Position numbers and translations under genes: made by a program. From NCBI GenBank assembly GCA_902727855.1, contig CACVAS010000030.1, positions 1 to 64,000 on the forward strand: a DNA stretch of 64,000 nucleotides, read 5' to 3'. Source of the DNA: an uncultured Sulfurovum sp. GTDB lineage: Bacteria; Campylobacterota; Campylobacteria; Campylobacterales; Sulfurovaceae. The notes below the pieces were generated by a model. It searched no databases and had not been told where the DNA came from. It worked only from the letters and a program-made list of their open reading frames with translations. How positions within the stretch are numbered: position 1 is the stretch's first letter; the number at the start of each line of letters is the position of its first letter. Positions 35,956 to 43,976 of this stretch are shown piece after piece.

Positions 35956-37665
35956 TCATGACTGGAATAATCCTTCGCCTTTTTCAACAAATTTCATTAT
36001 TTTATTCAAATCATATCTAGATTTTGAAGACTTAAAATATCCATTGTGTGAGTATGTTAAATTTTTTGTTCCTAAGAAAACTTGTTCCTCTTGTACAATT
36101 TTACTTATAGCAGCACATACTTTAGGGTATGTACTTTCAAAATCTTCACCTAATGGATCTAATTTATATAGTCCATATGATAAAAGTTCATCTGCATAAT
36201 TTATAAAGTCACTTCCTATATTTTGATTACGTTTTCCTATAACAAATTTATAAATTTTATATGATTTAAATAACTGTTCATATATTGCTGAGTCTTTATC
36301 ACCATTAAATAATGGATGTAATTTATGTTTATCATCACTACTAGCTTCAAAAATTTCTTCTAATATTTTTGATTTAGAGTTTTTTGAAACCTCTGGCAGT
36401 TCCTGAAAGGTTGCATACCAAAACTTATAGACTGTATCACTTTGGATTGATTCATTTAATTGTTTACTTAGAACATTTTCAAATGTCTCTCCTCTTTTAA
36501 CTAAATAACCTATATTTTGGGATTCAAAAAGTGCTTTAGTATATTTATTAAAATCCCTATTACTTACCTTATCTCTATAATTAATTGGTGATTGCGTATT
36601 AGTAGCATCAGTAATTTTATCTACAATATCAGGATCACTTGTTTCATACAGTCTTATTAAAACATATACTCCATCTAACTTACTACTATCTTCTTTATAA
36701 ATATCATATATTACACTTGTAGTTTGTAATCCATTTACAATTACAGGATTTTTTGTTTCAATAGGATAGTATCCCGCTTGCATATCATTTGGTATTTTTA
36801 CTTTTTCAGAAATGATTGTAATACCATTATTTAGAAATGGGAAATATTCTGAATAATCACTATCTAATGTTTTTTTAATATTTTTATTAGTTTTATTATA
36901 TTTTAAAAATCCTCTAATATTATCACTAAATACAGTATCAATTCTTTTATTTAATTCTTTTTCTTTATCTAAAAGTTTACATAAATCGAGTGCACTTAAT
37001 CTAAAATTTATTGCTTTTATATTTTGAATTTGAAAAGATATTAGAGCTTGAGGGTCACGTTTCAATGATATATTCGATTTCTCTGCCATGAAGCTAAATT
37101 CAACATCTTTACGCTTTTTATTTTCTGAAATAAGATTATCAATTCGATCATACAAATCATTAATATCATAAATAGTTAAATCATCATTTTCTTCTTCATG
37201 TCTTTGAATAATACTTTGATCATTCTTTTCTTTTTCACCTGAAAAAATAAAATATAATTTTACATCTATAATTTTACCCGAAGATACAATATTAGTATAT
37301 CGTTCTAAGAATGATGTTACTTTTGCATTTAATCGAATATTTGTACTGTTCCCATAGACAAAAATATTTCTATAATCATTAACAAATTTTGAAAGTACAT
37401 TATCTCCAAAACCTTTACTATTTTTAATCTGGAAAACATGCATAGTACATTCATTATCATCTTCATCAATATATATTCCATCTATTCCAGCATCATATTC
37501 ACCATTTGCATTAACAATCGTACTAACATTTTGATATACTTCATCAAAACTTAAGTCTAAAAGTGCTGTAATTGAAAATATTTCAAAAGCAAAATCTTTT
37601 GTAAGAGTAAATTTTTCCTGTATTCGGTCAAGATAACTGTTTATAAATAATTCTTTATTCATCAT
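35956..37665 (-). CDS. AIPR-family abortive-infection protein with nuclease-like N-terminus
   Basis: A 569-residue protein of the AIPR (abortive infection phage resistance) family. The core is NNGITIISEKVKIPN, PVIVNGLQTTSVIYDIYKED and ATNTQSPINYRDKVSNRDF (about 270-390). The first 110 residues look like a PD-(D/E)XK nuclease: YDAGIDGIYIDEDDNEC, then MHVFQIKNSKGFG, giving Asp followed by Gln-x-Lys. The likely role is phage defence, but the mechanism is unknown. GGAGTATC precedes the ATG. The gene is AT-rich and stands alone apart from the small-peptide locus upstream on the same strand. Confidence 0.82.
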   Translation of the reverse strand: MMNKELFINSYLDRIQEKFTLTKDFAFEIFSITALLDLSFDEVYQNVSTIVNANGEYDAGIDGIYIDEDDNECTMHVFQIKNSKGFGDNVLSKFVNDYRNIFVYGNSTNIRLNAKVTSFLERYTNIVSSGKIIDVKLYFIFSGEKEKNDQSIIQRHEEENDDLTIYDINDLYDRIDNLISENKKRKDVEFSFMAEKSNISLKRDPQALISFQIQNIKAINFRLSALDLCKLLDKEKELNKRIDTVFSDNIRGFLKYNKTNKNIKKTLDSDYSEYFPFLNNGITIISEKVKIPNDMQAGYYPIETKNPVIVNGLQTTSVIYDIYKEDSSKLDGVYVLIRLYETSDPDIVDKITDATNTQSPINYRDKVSNRDFNKYTKALFESQNIGYLVKRGETFENVLSKQLNESIQSDTVYKFWYATFQELPEVSKNSKSKILEEIFEASSDDKHKLHPLFNGDKDSAIYEQLFKSYKIYKFVIGKRNQNIGSDFINYADELLSYGLYKLDPLGEDFESTYPKVCAAISKIVQEEQVFLGTKNLTYSHNGYFKSSKSRYDLNKIMKFVEKGEGLFQS

Positions 37666-37765
37666 GATACTCCATTTTTAAGATTTTGATTATAACTAAT
37701 ATGCACTTTGAAATTAATCTTGTGTATTTACATCAAAAAAATATTCTGCTAAAATAACGTTTGAA

Positions 37766-37785
37766 GAGAGAGTTTTCACTCTCTC
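37766..37785 (-). terminator. Hairpin after the 20-codon ORF
   Basis: A perfect 8-bp stem read on the minus strand as GAGAGAGT, loop GAAA, ACTCTCTC. It begins five bases after the peptide stop and is followed by TTCAAACGTTATTTT. The GAAA tetraloop would be very stable in RNA. Confidence 0.6.
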
Positions 37786-37790
37786 AGTGT

Positions 37791-37853
37791 TTAATTACTA
37801 TAGTATCTTAAAATAGCTACAATAATCGTGAGGATTAAAATTAGTAATTCCAT
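37791..37853 (-). CDS. 20-residue hydrophobic peptide, candidate type I toxin
   Basis: ATG at 37853 to TAA at 37791. The peptide starts MELLILIL, continues with a membrane-spanning TIIVAIL segment and ends RYYSN. Size and composition recall the E. coli Ibs toxins and other type I toxins that insert into the inner membrane. GTGAGTG stands six to twelve bases upstream as a weak ribosome binding site. The ORF has a promoter (38013-38042), a structured leader of about 150 bases and a terminator hairpin. Short hydrophobic ORFs can occur by chance in AT-rich DNA, so the call rests on the whole arrangement. Confidence 0.5.
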   Translation of the reverse strand: MELLILILTIIVAILRYYSN

Positions 37854-38006
37854 TAAACACTCACACTCTTCCACAGTCGAGATTTGACTTAGAAGATGCC
37901 TAATGGAAATGCCCTTGGGGTACAAACAGCAGCTCTCGGAAGCTGTTGTTTACAACAACTTTATGCCCTGACCAACGGGAAGAAATGCCCTTGGGGTCCA
38001 GACTGC
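37854..38006 (-). ncRNA. Structured leader RNA with two identical 16-nt motifs
   Basis: This stretch between promoter and peptide is noticeably less AT-rich than the flanks. The plus-strand 16-mer GAAATGCCCTTGGGGT occurs at 37906-37921 and identically at 37982-37997. Between them a 10-bp stem (37925-37934 with 37941-37950, one G-U pair) competes with a 5-bp stem at 37946-37958. Alternative pairings of this kind are usual in leaders that hide a ribosome binding site. It could instead be, or also encode, an antisense RNA on the plus strand, since TACAAT at 37818-37823 is a possible -10 box. Confidence 0.4.
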
Positions 38007-38012
38007 AAAATA

Positions 38013-38042
38013 ATTTTACCCTAACTTTTAAATATTACTCAA
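38013..38042 (-). promoter_or_regulatory. Promoter of the small-peptide locus
   Basis: On the minus strand TTGAGT (complement of 38037-38042), an 18-base spacer, then TAAAAT (complement of 38013-38018). The predicted start near 38006 is just upstream of the first 16-nt motif. Confidence 0.5.
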
Positions 38043-38161
38043 AAAAATGTCATATTTTTCTTTCTTAATTAAAATCGAAACTTTGATTCCTCATATATGC
38101 TATAATCAAATAGTTATGACATACTGCTCTATAAACTTTTTCTAACCCATCAGGAAACAAA

Positions 38162-39568
38162 ATGAAAGAGATAGAAAAAAAATACCTGCTTAAAGACTCC
38201 ATAGTCTCACTCATCAAAGCACATAAGCTCTATGGACATAAAATCACCCAATTCTATACCACCATCACAGAGAGTAAAGGGGTACGTTACAGGCAGATAG
38301 ATGATCGCTACTTTAAAACTGTCAAATATGGGACAGGTGCTTCTAGGGATGAAGAAGAAATAGAGATAAGTCAAAAGAAGTTCCAAAAGAAATATGAAAA
38401 ACGTATCAAATCCCCTGTACGAAAAAACCGCTATTTGTTTGACTATGAGGGAGCAGAGTACTCCATAGATGTGTTTAAAAAAGACCTTAAAGGACTCTAT
38501 ATTCTTGAGATTGAATTTCCCACCCTAGAAGCATTTCACACCTTTGAACTCCCCACCCTTTTTCTAGAACATGTCAGTAAAGATGTGACATTGGATGAAG
38601 CCTATAAAAACAAAAATATGACACTTCATGGAAAGCCCTCTTCTACTTATGATCTAGTATCCATCTTTACTAAACTTGATGCTATGAACATCGCTGAACT
38701 TAATGACTACTTTATCCCTAATCTTACCCCTATAGATGCACTGCGGGTCATTTTGTACAAATTTTCTTTGTGCATACTCTATTATAAAGAGTGTGTTCTT
38801 TTGTATGATACAGAAGAGTACCTACACCAGTTTAGAGTCAATATTAGGAAATCCAGAGCATTTTTAAAAGAGTTTGCATTTTTATTTTCTGAAGATACCC
38901 ATAGCTACTTCACTGAAAAGCTCTCAGGGTTTGCAAGCCTTACTAACCAAAAACGCGACCTAGATGTCATTAAGGAACGTTTGATAGAACTTGAAGAAAC
39001 GCATGAGCTCATTCAAAAAGACATTGGCAGACAACAAGAGAGTGAACATCAGAAAATTACCCAGATGTTAGAGGGTGAGAACTTTGAGAGATTTTTTCAG
39101 AGTTATCAACATACATTAAAAGAAAACACCCTTGTAGATGCTAAAAATAATTTTGATAGCATCGAAGAGACGGCAAAAAAAGTTTTAGAAAACCTACATA
39201 GCAAAATTGTTAAAAAGATAAACGCTTTAGAAAAAAAGTTTAGCATCGAAAAACTACATAAGATACGTATAGCCTTTAAGAAGTTCCGTTATCTGCTTGA
39301 AGAGTTTCAACACATATTTGGTGAAGAAAAAATAGAAAAGATGATAGAAGAAGGTAAAAATTTACAAACTTTACTTGGCGATTTCAATGATGCTGTAAAC
39401 CAGAAAAATCTTCTACACACCTACTTTAAAAGCAATAAGAAAAAGATAACTGACAGAAAAAAACTTGAAGCTAAGCTACTAAAGAAAACAGTCAAAAGCC
39501 AAGAAAAACTTTTAAAAGAAGTCATAAAAAAACTACACAATTTTAAAAAGAAAGCGTTAGACCTTTAA
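38162..39568 (+). CDS. CYTH-CHAD domain protein
   Basis: A 468-residue protein. The N-terminal CYTH domain opens with EIEKKYLLKD (the ExExK motif), followed by YRQIDDRYFKTVKYG and ILEIEFP. The C-terminal CHAD domain (about 185-460) is helical with conserved His and basic residues (EYLHQFRVNIRKSRAFLKEF, KLHKIRIAFKKFRYLLEEF). CYTH domains handle triphosphates with metal and CHAD domains bind polyphosphate, so a polyphosphate-related role is likely. AGGAAAC precedes the ATG. Confidence 0.88.
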   Translation: MKEIEKKYLLKDSIVSLIKAHKLYGHKITQFYTTITESKGVRYRQIDDRYFKTVKYGTGASRDEEEIEISQKKFQKKYEKRIKSPVRKNRYLFDYEGAEYSIDVFKKDLKGLYILEIEFPTLEAFHTFELPTLFLEHVSKDVTLDEAYKNKNMTLHGKPSSTYDLVSIFTKLDAMNIAELNDYFIPNLTPIDALRVILYKFSLCILYYKECVLLYDTEEYLHQFRVNIRKSRAFLKEFAFLFSEDTHSYFTEKLSGFASLTNQKRDLDVIKERLIELEETHELIQKDIGRQQESEHQKITQMLEGENFERFFQSYQHTLKENTLVDAKNNFDSIEETAKKVLENLHSKIVKKINALEKKFSIEKLHKIRIAFKKFRYLLEEFQHIFGEEKIEKMIEEGKNLQTLLGDFNDAVNQKNLLHTYFKSNKKKITDRKKLEAKLLKKTVKSQEKLLKEVIKKLHNFKKKALDL

Positions 39569-39583
39569 CTACTAAACTGTAAC

Positions 39584-39606
39584 AAATATGTCATATTGTC
39601 ATATTT
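39584..39606 (+). terminator. Hairpin after the CYTH-CHAD gene
   Basis: AAATATG and CATATTT form a 7-bp stem about 15 bases after the stop, followed by ATTTATTTATG. Its core ATGTCATATTG is shared with the hairpin at 59184-59208. Confidence 0.35.
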
Positions 39607-39725
39607 ATTTATGTTGCTACTTTTCTTTCATAAAAAAGCGTTTTAAAATGATTTCACGCTACCCATGCAAAATACATACTATATTTAGTGTACAATCAAT
39701 ACCAATTTAACATAGGAAATCAAAC

Positions 39726-40358
39726 ATGAATAATCTACCTTTAAAACACATATATATTCCCTCAAAAGTACCTTCAAACAAACTCATGGTGGTTTTACAT
39801 GGTCGTGGTGACTCTTCTCAAGGGTTTACTTGGTTACCACCCTATTTGGATTTAGATGATATGAACTATGTTTTACTTGATGGACCTTATGACTATTTTG
39901 GTGGGTGTTCATGGTATGACTTACCACCTAACCAACTTCATGGTATTGCACAGTCATCTTCACTGCTTGCTGAGACACTCGACATACTTTTTGAGTCTGC
40001 GTACGATGTAGAAGAGAGTTTTCTTTTTGGTTTTTCACAAGGCTCACTACTCACATTTGAGTTTGGCTCACGTTACTACAAAAGGTTTGCAGGTTACATT
40101 GCAGTCAGTGGCTACATTTATGACCCTAAAAACCTACTCGAAGAGATGAACCCAGAAGTTAAAAAATCACTATGGCTTTGTACCCATGGTACAGAAGATG
40201 ATGTGTTGCCTTTTAAAACTTCAAGCGAGCAAGTAGCCACACTTCAAGATGCAGGGTTTGACATAGAGTTTAAAGCCTATGACAAAGTGCATACCATTGT
40301 AGAAGATGAGTTAAAAATGATAAAAGAGCATATTGTTAACATAAACAATAAGAAGTAA
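39726..40358 (+). CDS. Alpha/beta hydrolase, phospholipase/carboxylesterase family
   Basis: A 210-residue serine hydrolase. The oxyanion region is VVLHGRGDSSQGF (residue 23). The nucleophile Ser is in LFGFSQGSLLTFEFG (about 101), the Asp in HGTEDDVLPF (about 157) and the His in YDKVHTIVEDE (about 190). This is the YpfH/carboxylesterase 2 pattern. The ester substrate is unknown. There is no signal peptide. AGGAAA precedes the ATG, and the gene converges with the TRIC-type gene, ten bases apart. Confidence 0.85.
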   Translation: MNNLPLKHIYIPSKVPSNKLMVVLHGRGDSSQGFTWLPPYLDLDDMNYVLLDGPYDYFGGCSWYDLPPNQLHGIAQSSSLLAETLDILFESAYDVEESFLFGFSQGSLLTFEFGSRYYKRFAGYIAVSGYIYDPKNLLEEMNPEVKKSLWLCTHGTEDDVLPFKTSSEQVATLQDAGFDIEFKAYDKVHTIVEDELKMIKEHIVNINNKK

Positions 40359-40367
40359 AGTTAACCT

Positions 40368-40967
40368 CTAAAGCAATGGCACTGACCACTTTCTATAGTA
40401 CGCAAGTACACGTAACACCACACCAAAGACAAAGACAAGTGCCATAGGGTAAAAACTCATCATATCAAACATACTTAAAATGTAAACGAGCATCCCAACA
40501 AGCAGTGAAACCGTACCATAAAAACCTGTCTTAAAAACAAATGGCACTTCGTTGATAATAATATCTCGCGTAATTCCACCACCCACAGCAGTAATGAATG
40601 ACAATGCCAAAACACCTGTAATATTTAAGTCATTTTCTATGGCAATAAGTGCCCCTGTAATACTAAATGAGACTAAACCAATAGAATCACTCACAATAAA
40701 TATAGATTTATTTTCAATATTTTCTTTTTTATGAAACTTAAAAACAATCAGTAGTAATAACAATGTAAAAATAATAATAGCCGGTTCATTATGTGAAAAA
40801 GTATAGGGTGTTCTATCTACAATGATGTCTCTCACTATACCCCCACCCAATGCCGTTAAAAACACGGAGACGAGTACACCCAAAAAGTCAAGTTTAACGC
40901 GCACTGCCACAAAGAAACCACTCATTGCAAATGCAATAATACCTATATATTCTGATACCTCAAACAT
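40368..40967 (-). CDS. TRIC/UPF0126-family cation channel-like membrane protein
   Basis: A 199-residue protein with about seven helices arranged as an internal repeat: GFFVAVRVKLDFLGVLVSVF, TALGGGIVRDIIVDRTPYTF in the first half and ITAVGGGITRDIIINEVPFV in the second. GGG-RD is the hallmark of the bacterial family related to trimeric intracellular cation channels (YicG/YadS type). It probably conducts monovalent cations or handles glycine export, but this is untested here. AGGAAG precedes the ATG. Confidence 0.88.
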   Translation of the reverse strand: MFEVSEYIGIIAFAMSGFFVAVRVKLDFLGVLVSVFLTALGGGIVRDIIVDRTPYTFSHNEPAIIIFTLLLLLIVFKFHKKENIENKSIFIVSDSIGLVSFSITGALIAIENDLNITGVLALSFITAVGGGITRDIIINEVPFVFKTGFYGTVSLLVGMLVYILSMFDMMSFYPMALVFVFGVVLRVLAYYRKWSVPLL

Positions 40968-40984
40968 ATTATCTTCCTAGTATA

Positions 40985-41719
40985 TCATTGTGCTTTTGGT
41001 GGCGTTTTCAAATGTAAATGTTGAGTAGCCTTTCTCATGTCAGACATAAACTTAGCACCAGGGTCTGACTTCACTGTTCTGTAGCCTTGGTCTTTTTCTA
41101 GCCATAATGAAGTCTTTTCCATTTGTCTGTATTCATGATGTCCTATAAGGTACTCAATACTAGGGTGTTTTGCTTTTAGGTACTTAATGAGTGCAATGTT
41201 AGATGCACGTTGTGCAGGGGTTAAGTCGTCTACTTGATTCCCTTTACCTCCAACATTCTCCACACCAATACTAGAGTAATTTAATCCTATCACATGACGT
41301 GCCATCCAGTTTTCCGGCATGAGTCTGTAAATCGTTCCATCACGTGCCACTAAAAACTGAGAAGAGACATTGAGTAGTGATGCTTTGGCAATATCTTTTC
41401 TGTCGGTAAAGAGTTTTTGAGGTTTTAAACGTGCAAAAGATTTTTCAAAACTCATTTCAGCTGTCCAGTGCAATACAATTATTTTTGGTGTTATCTCTAT
41501 GTTTTTTACACGTTTTCCATAATGAGATTGAATATACTCTTTGGTCATCGCTATACGTTCTTTCCCAAAGTCTATAGGTTTGTCTATAATCCTAAGGGGC
41601 TGTATGGGTTTTGTTTGACACTTTAGCTCTTCTTTAACTGGCGCTTTTTGGGCTGGTACTTCTTTAGCACATGCGGTTAGAGTCAGTAATGTTAAGGAAA
41701 GTAAAAAAGTTTTATACAT
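40985..41719 (-). CDS. Lipoprotein N-acetylmuramoyl-L-alanine amidase
   Basis: A 244-residue protein. The N-terminus KTFLLSLTLLTLTACAKE has a lipobox ending LTAC, so it should be lipid-anchored. The amidase_2/PGRP-like domain (about 60-235) has the zinc ligands in IIVLHWTAEMSFEK (His) and IEYLIGHHEYRQM, plus PGAKFMSDMRK at the end. It should cleave the bond between muramic acid and L-Ala in peptidoglycan, in cell-wall turnover. AGGACT precedes the ATG. Confidence 0.88.
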   Translation of the reverse strand: MYKTFLLSLTLLTLTACAKEVPAQKAPVKEELKCQTKPIQPLRIIDKPIDFGKERIAMTKEYIQSHYGKRVKNIEITPKIIVLHWTAEMSFEKSFARLKPQKLFTDRKDIAKASLLNVSSQFLVARDGTIYRLMPENWMARHVIGLNYSSIGVENVGGKGNQVDDLTPAQRASNIALIKYLKAKHPSIEYLIGHHEYRQMEKTSLWLEKDQGYRTVKSDPGAKFMSDMRKATQHLHLKTPPKAQ

Positions 41720-41765
41720 AGTAAGTCCTAATAATATTTTTAATGTATTGAATCTCAGTTTGAAT

Positions 41766-42299
41766 TTACGTTTTATAGAGTTCTTTCTTACTTGAAACCA
41801 ACACGTAAATGACTACAAGCATAGGTATAGACAGTGCTATAATGTAAGCACCTATGTGCAGTAAATCTTGACGGTTTAAATACAAAAATCCCAATATCAA
41901 AATGGCGTATGCACCCAAACGGTAAATTGAAAGTGCTGCTTTTGTATCTTTAAGTGTTTGGGCTACAGAGCGTTTATTTTCTTTGTTTTTCTGACGTTCA
42001 TCTTTCACAACTTCTTTCAATGTCTTATCACTATCTTCCTCTTCACCATAAAGGTCGTATGGGTCTTCTGCAAGATCTATTACGTCTCTTGAGTCATCTA
42101 CGGTAATAATGTTGTGTTCTACTCTAGCATCTACCATGCGAGCATAACTCTTCATAGAAGCAAGCATCACCAGTGAAGCAGAGATAAATCCAAATTGTGT
42201 GTTAATAAATATTTTCATATCAAAAAATATTATAGCAAATAGAGCAATAACTGCATCTACTATCAAAAGTGCTATAATAATTTTACGTATTCTATTCAT
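41766..42299 (-). CDS. Small membrane protein downstream of the AtpZ-like gene
   Basis: About 177 residues. Two helices lie near the N-terminus (IIIALLIVDAVIALFAIIFF and FGFISASLVMLASM). An acidic/basic cytoplasmic segment follows (EDPYDLYGEEEDSDKTLKEV), then two helices near the end. I do not recognise a family. The frame is open back to 42365, but ATGs at 42299-42305 overlap the stop of the upstream AtpZ-like gene and one of these is the likely start. It is translationally coupled to that gene. Confidence 0.65.
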   Translation of the reverse strand: MNRIRKIIIALLIVDAVIALFAIIFFDMKIFINTQFGFISASLVMLASMKSYARMVDARVEHNIITVDDSRDVIDLAEDPYDLYGEEEDSDKTLKEVVKDERQKNKENKRSVAQTLKDTKAALSIYRLGAYAILILGFLYLNRQDLLHIGAYIIALSIPMLVVIYVLVSSKKELYKT

Positions 42300-42600
42300 C
42301 ATCATCTTCGCTGTCATATTTTTTTTGTAACGCTTGGTTGTTTTTGTAGCTATACCTAGGGTCATTGGCTAACTCATCTAATGACTTTTTCTGTCTCTTG
42401 TATGCGATGTAGACATTATTGACTGCTGCACCTAAGCCTATAAATACACCTATCCAAAGTGTCCACTGTGCTCCCGTGAGACTCTGTAGCCCCAACCCAA
42501 TACCCACACCAATAAGCACTGCAACGACCATAGATATGCCTAGACTAAGCCCATCGGCTGCATTGACCAGTTTTTTAAATTTTGGTTCTTCTTGTTTCAT
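42292..42600 (-). CDS. AtpZ/AtpI-family protein
   Basis: A 102-residue protein with two membrane helices: GLSLGISMVVAVLIGVGIGL and WTLWIGVFIGLGAAVNNVYI, then a charged tail. This is the AtpZ/AtpI pattern of small proteins that aid F-type ATP synthase assembly or Mg2+ uptake. No atp operon is present in the window. AGGAAA precedes the ATG. It lies 21 bases downstream of hemL on the same strand. Confidence 0.75.
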   Translation of the reverse strand: MKQEEPKFKKLVNAADGLSLGISMVVAVLIGVGIGLGLQSLTGAQWTLWIGVFIGLGAAVNNVYIAYKRQKKSLDELANDPRYSYKNNQALQKKYDSEDDDE

Positions 42601-42621
42601 TATATTTTCCTAATAAGGTGA

Positions 42622-43914
42622 CTAACCTTTTATCTCTGACATGGTTTCATACGCTGCTTTGATAGCTGTTGTAATCATCTCATCGGTCATAGATGTACAG
42701 ATGAAACCTGCTTCAAATGATGAACAAGCCAAATAGACACCACGATCTAACATACCTTTATGAAACTTGGCAAACATTTTAGTGTCATTACCTTGTGCCT
42801 CTTCAAAGTTTTTGATAGGTGTGTCTGAAAAATAAAACCCAAACATAGAACCTCTCACATCAGTAATCATAGGTACATTCACTGCAGCTGCTGCTTTTTG
42901 AAAACCATCTACAAGTTTGTTTGCTTTTGCTGCAAAATCTACATAGACTGATGGGTTAGCTTTTAATTTACGAAGGCTTGTGAGTCCAGCAGCCATGGCT
43001 ACAGGGTTACCACTAAGTGTTCCCGCTTGGTAGACTGGACCTTCCGGTGAAAGATGAGCCATAATTTCTGCATTTGCACCAAAGGCACCTACAGGCATAC
43101 CAGCCCCTATAACCTTACCAAGTGTAACCATGTCTGGTTTTACACTAGAAATACCTTGTGCACCAGTGAGAGAAGCCCTAAACCCTGACATCACTTCATC
43201 AAAGATGAGTAATGCACCATGTGCATCACATAAAGCTCTTATGCCTTTTAAAAATGCTTCATCCGCAGGTACAAGTCCCATGTTACCAGCAATAGGTTCT
43301 ATAATCACACAAGCAATGTCACCTTTAGCATCATCAAAACATTTCTCAACTGAGGCAATGTCATTGTACGTTGCTAAAAGTGTATGTTTTGTCAGGTCTG
43401 CAGGGACACCTGGGCTTGAAGGTGAACCAAAAGTAGCTAGTCCTGAACCAGCTTGTACTAAAAGTGAGTCTGAGTGCCCATGGTAACAACCTGTAAACTT
43501 TAAAATATTATCTCGCCCAGTGACACCTCTTGCTAGTCGTATCGCTGACATGACAGCTTCTGTACCAGAACTCACAAAACGCACTTTATCTATGGTGTCA
43601 AACATCTCAACTATTTCAGAAGCCAACTCAGTCTCTACGGTTGTAGGGGCACCAAAACTAAGCCCTCTTTTGACAGCATCTATCACAGACGCTTCAATAT
43701 CTGCATCACAATGTCCATGAATCAATGGACCCCAGCTCTGTACAAAGTCAATATACTTATTACCATCAATGTCGTAAAGGTACGCTCCTTCACCTCTGTC
43801 TATAAATGGTGGCGTGCCTTCTACACCTGAAAATGCTCTAACAGGTGAGTCAACACCACCTGGTATTACTTTATATGCTTCATCAAATGCTGCGATGCTT
43901 TTATCGTATGCCAT
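42622..43914 (-). CDS. hemL: Glutamate-1-semialdehyde 2,1-aminomutase
   Basis: A 430-residue PLP enzyme that makes 5-aminolevulinate for heme by the C5 pathway. The Schiff-base Lys is in [16 protein letters not shown] (about residue 267). [18 protein letters not shown] is the cofactor phosphate region, and [12 protein letters not shown] carries the Asp that contacts the pyridine nitrogen. Length is normal. AAGGATTAAACAAC precedes the ATG. It leads a three-gene unit with the AtpZ-like and small membrane proteins. Confidence 0.97.
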   Translation of the reverse strand: MAYDKSIAAFDEAYKVIPGGVDSPVRAFSGVEGTPPFIDRGEGAYLYDIDGNKYIDFVQSWGPLIHGHCDADIEASVIDAVKRGLSFGAPTTVETELASEIVEMFDTIDKVRFVSSGTEAVMSAIRLARGVTGRDNILKFTGCYHGHSDSLLVQAGSGLATFGSPSSPGVPADLTKHTLLATYNDIASVEKCFDDAKGDIACVIIEPIAGNMGLVPADEAFLKGIRALCDAHGALLIFDEVMSGFRASLTGAQGISSVKPDMVTLGKVIGAGMPVGAFGANAEIMAHLSPEGPVYQAGTLSGNPVAMAAGLTSLRKLKANPSVYVDFAAKANKLVDGFQKAAAAVNVPMITDVRGSMFGFYFSDTPIKNFEEAQGNDTKMFAKFHKGMLDRGVYLACSSFEAGFICTSMTDEMITTAIKAAYETMSEIKG

Positions 43915-43976
43915 GTTGTTTAATCCTTATCAATGTATAATTACGTAAATTATACATCATAGGTACTAAGGAGAGG

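Noticed and set aside
37906-37997. The two 16-nt repeats as a minimal CRISPR array
   Set aside because: There are only two copies, the repeat is too short, there are no further units and no cas genes in the window.
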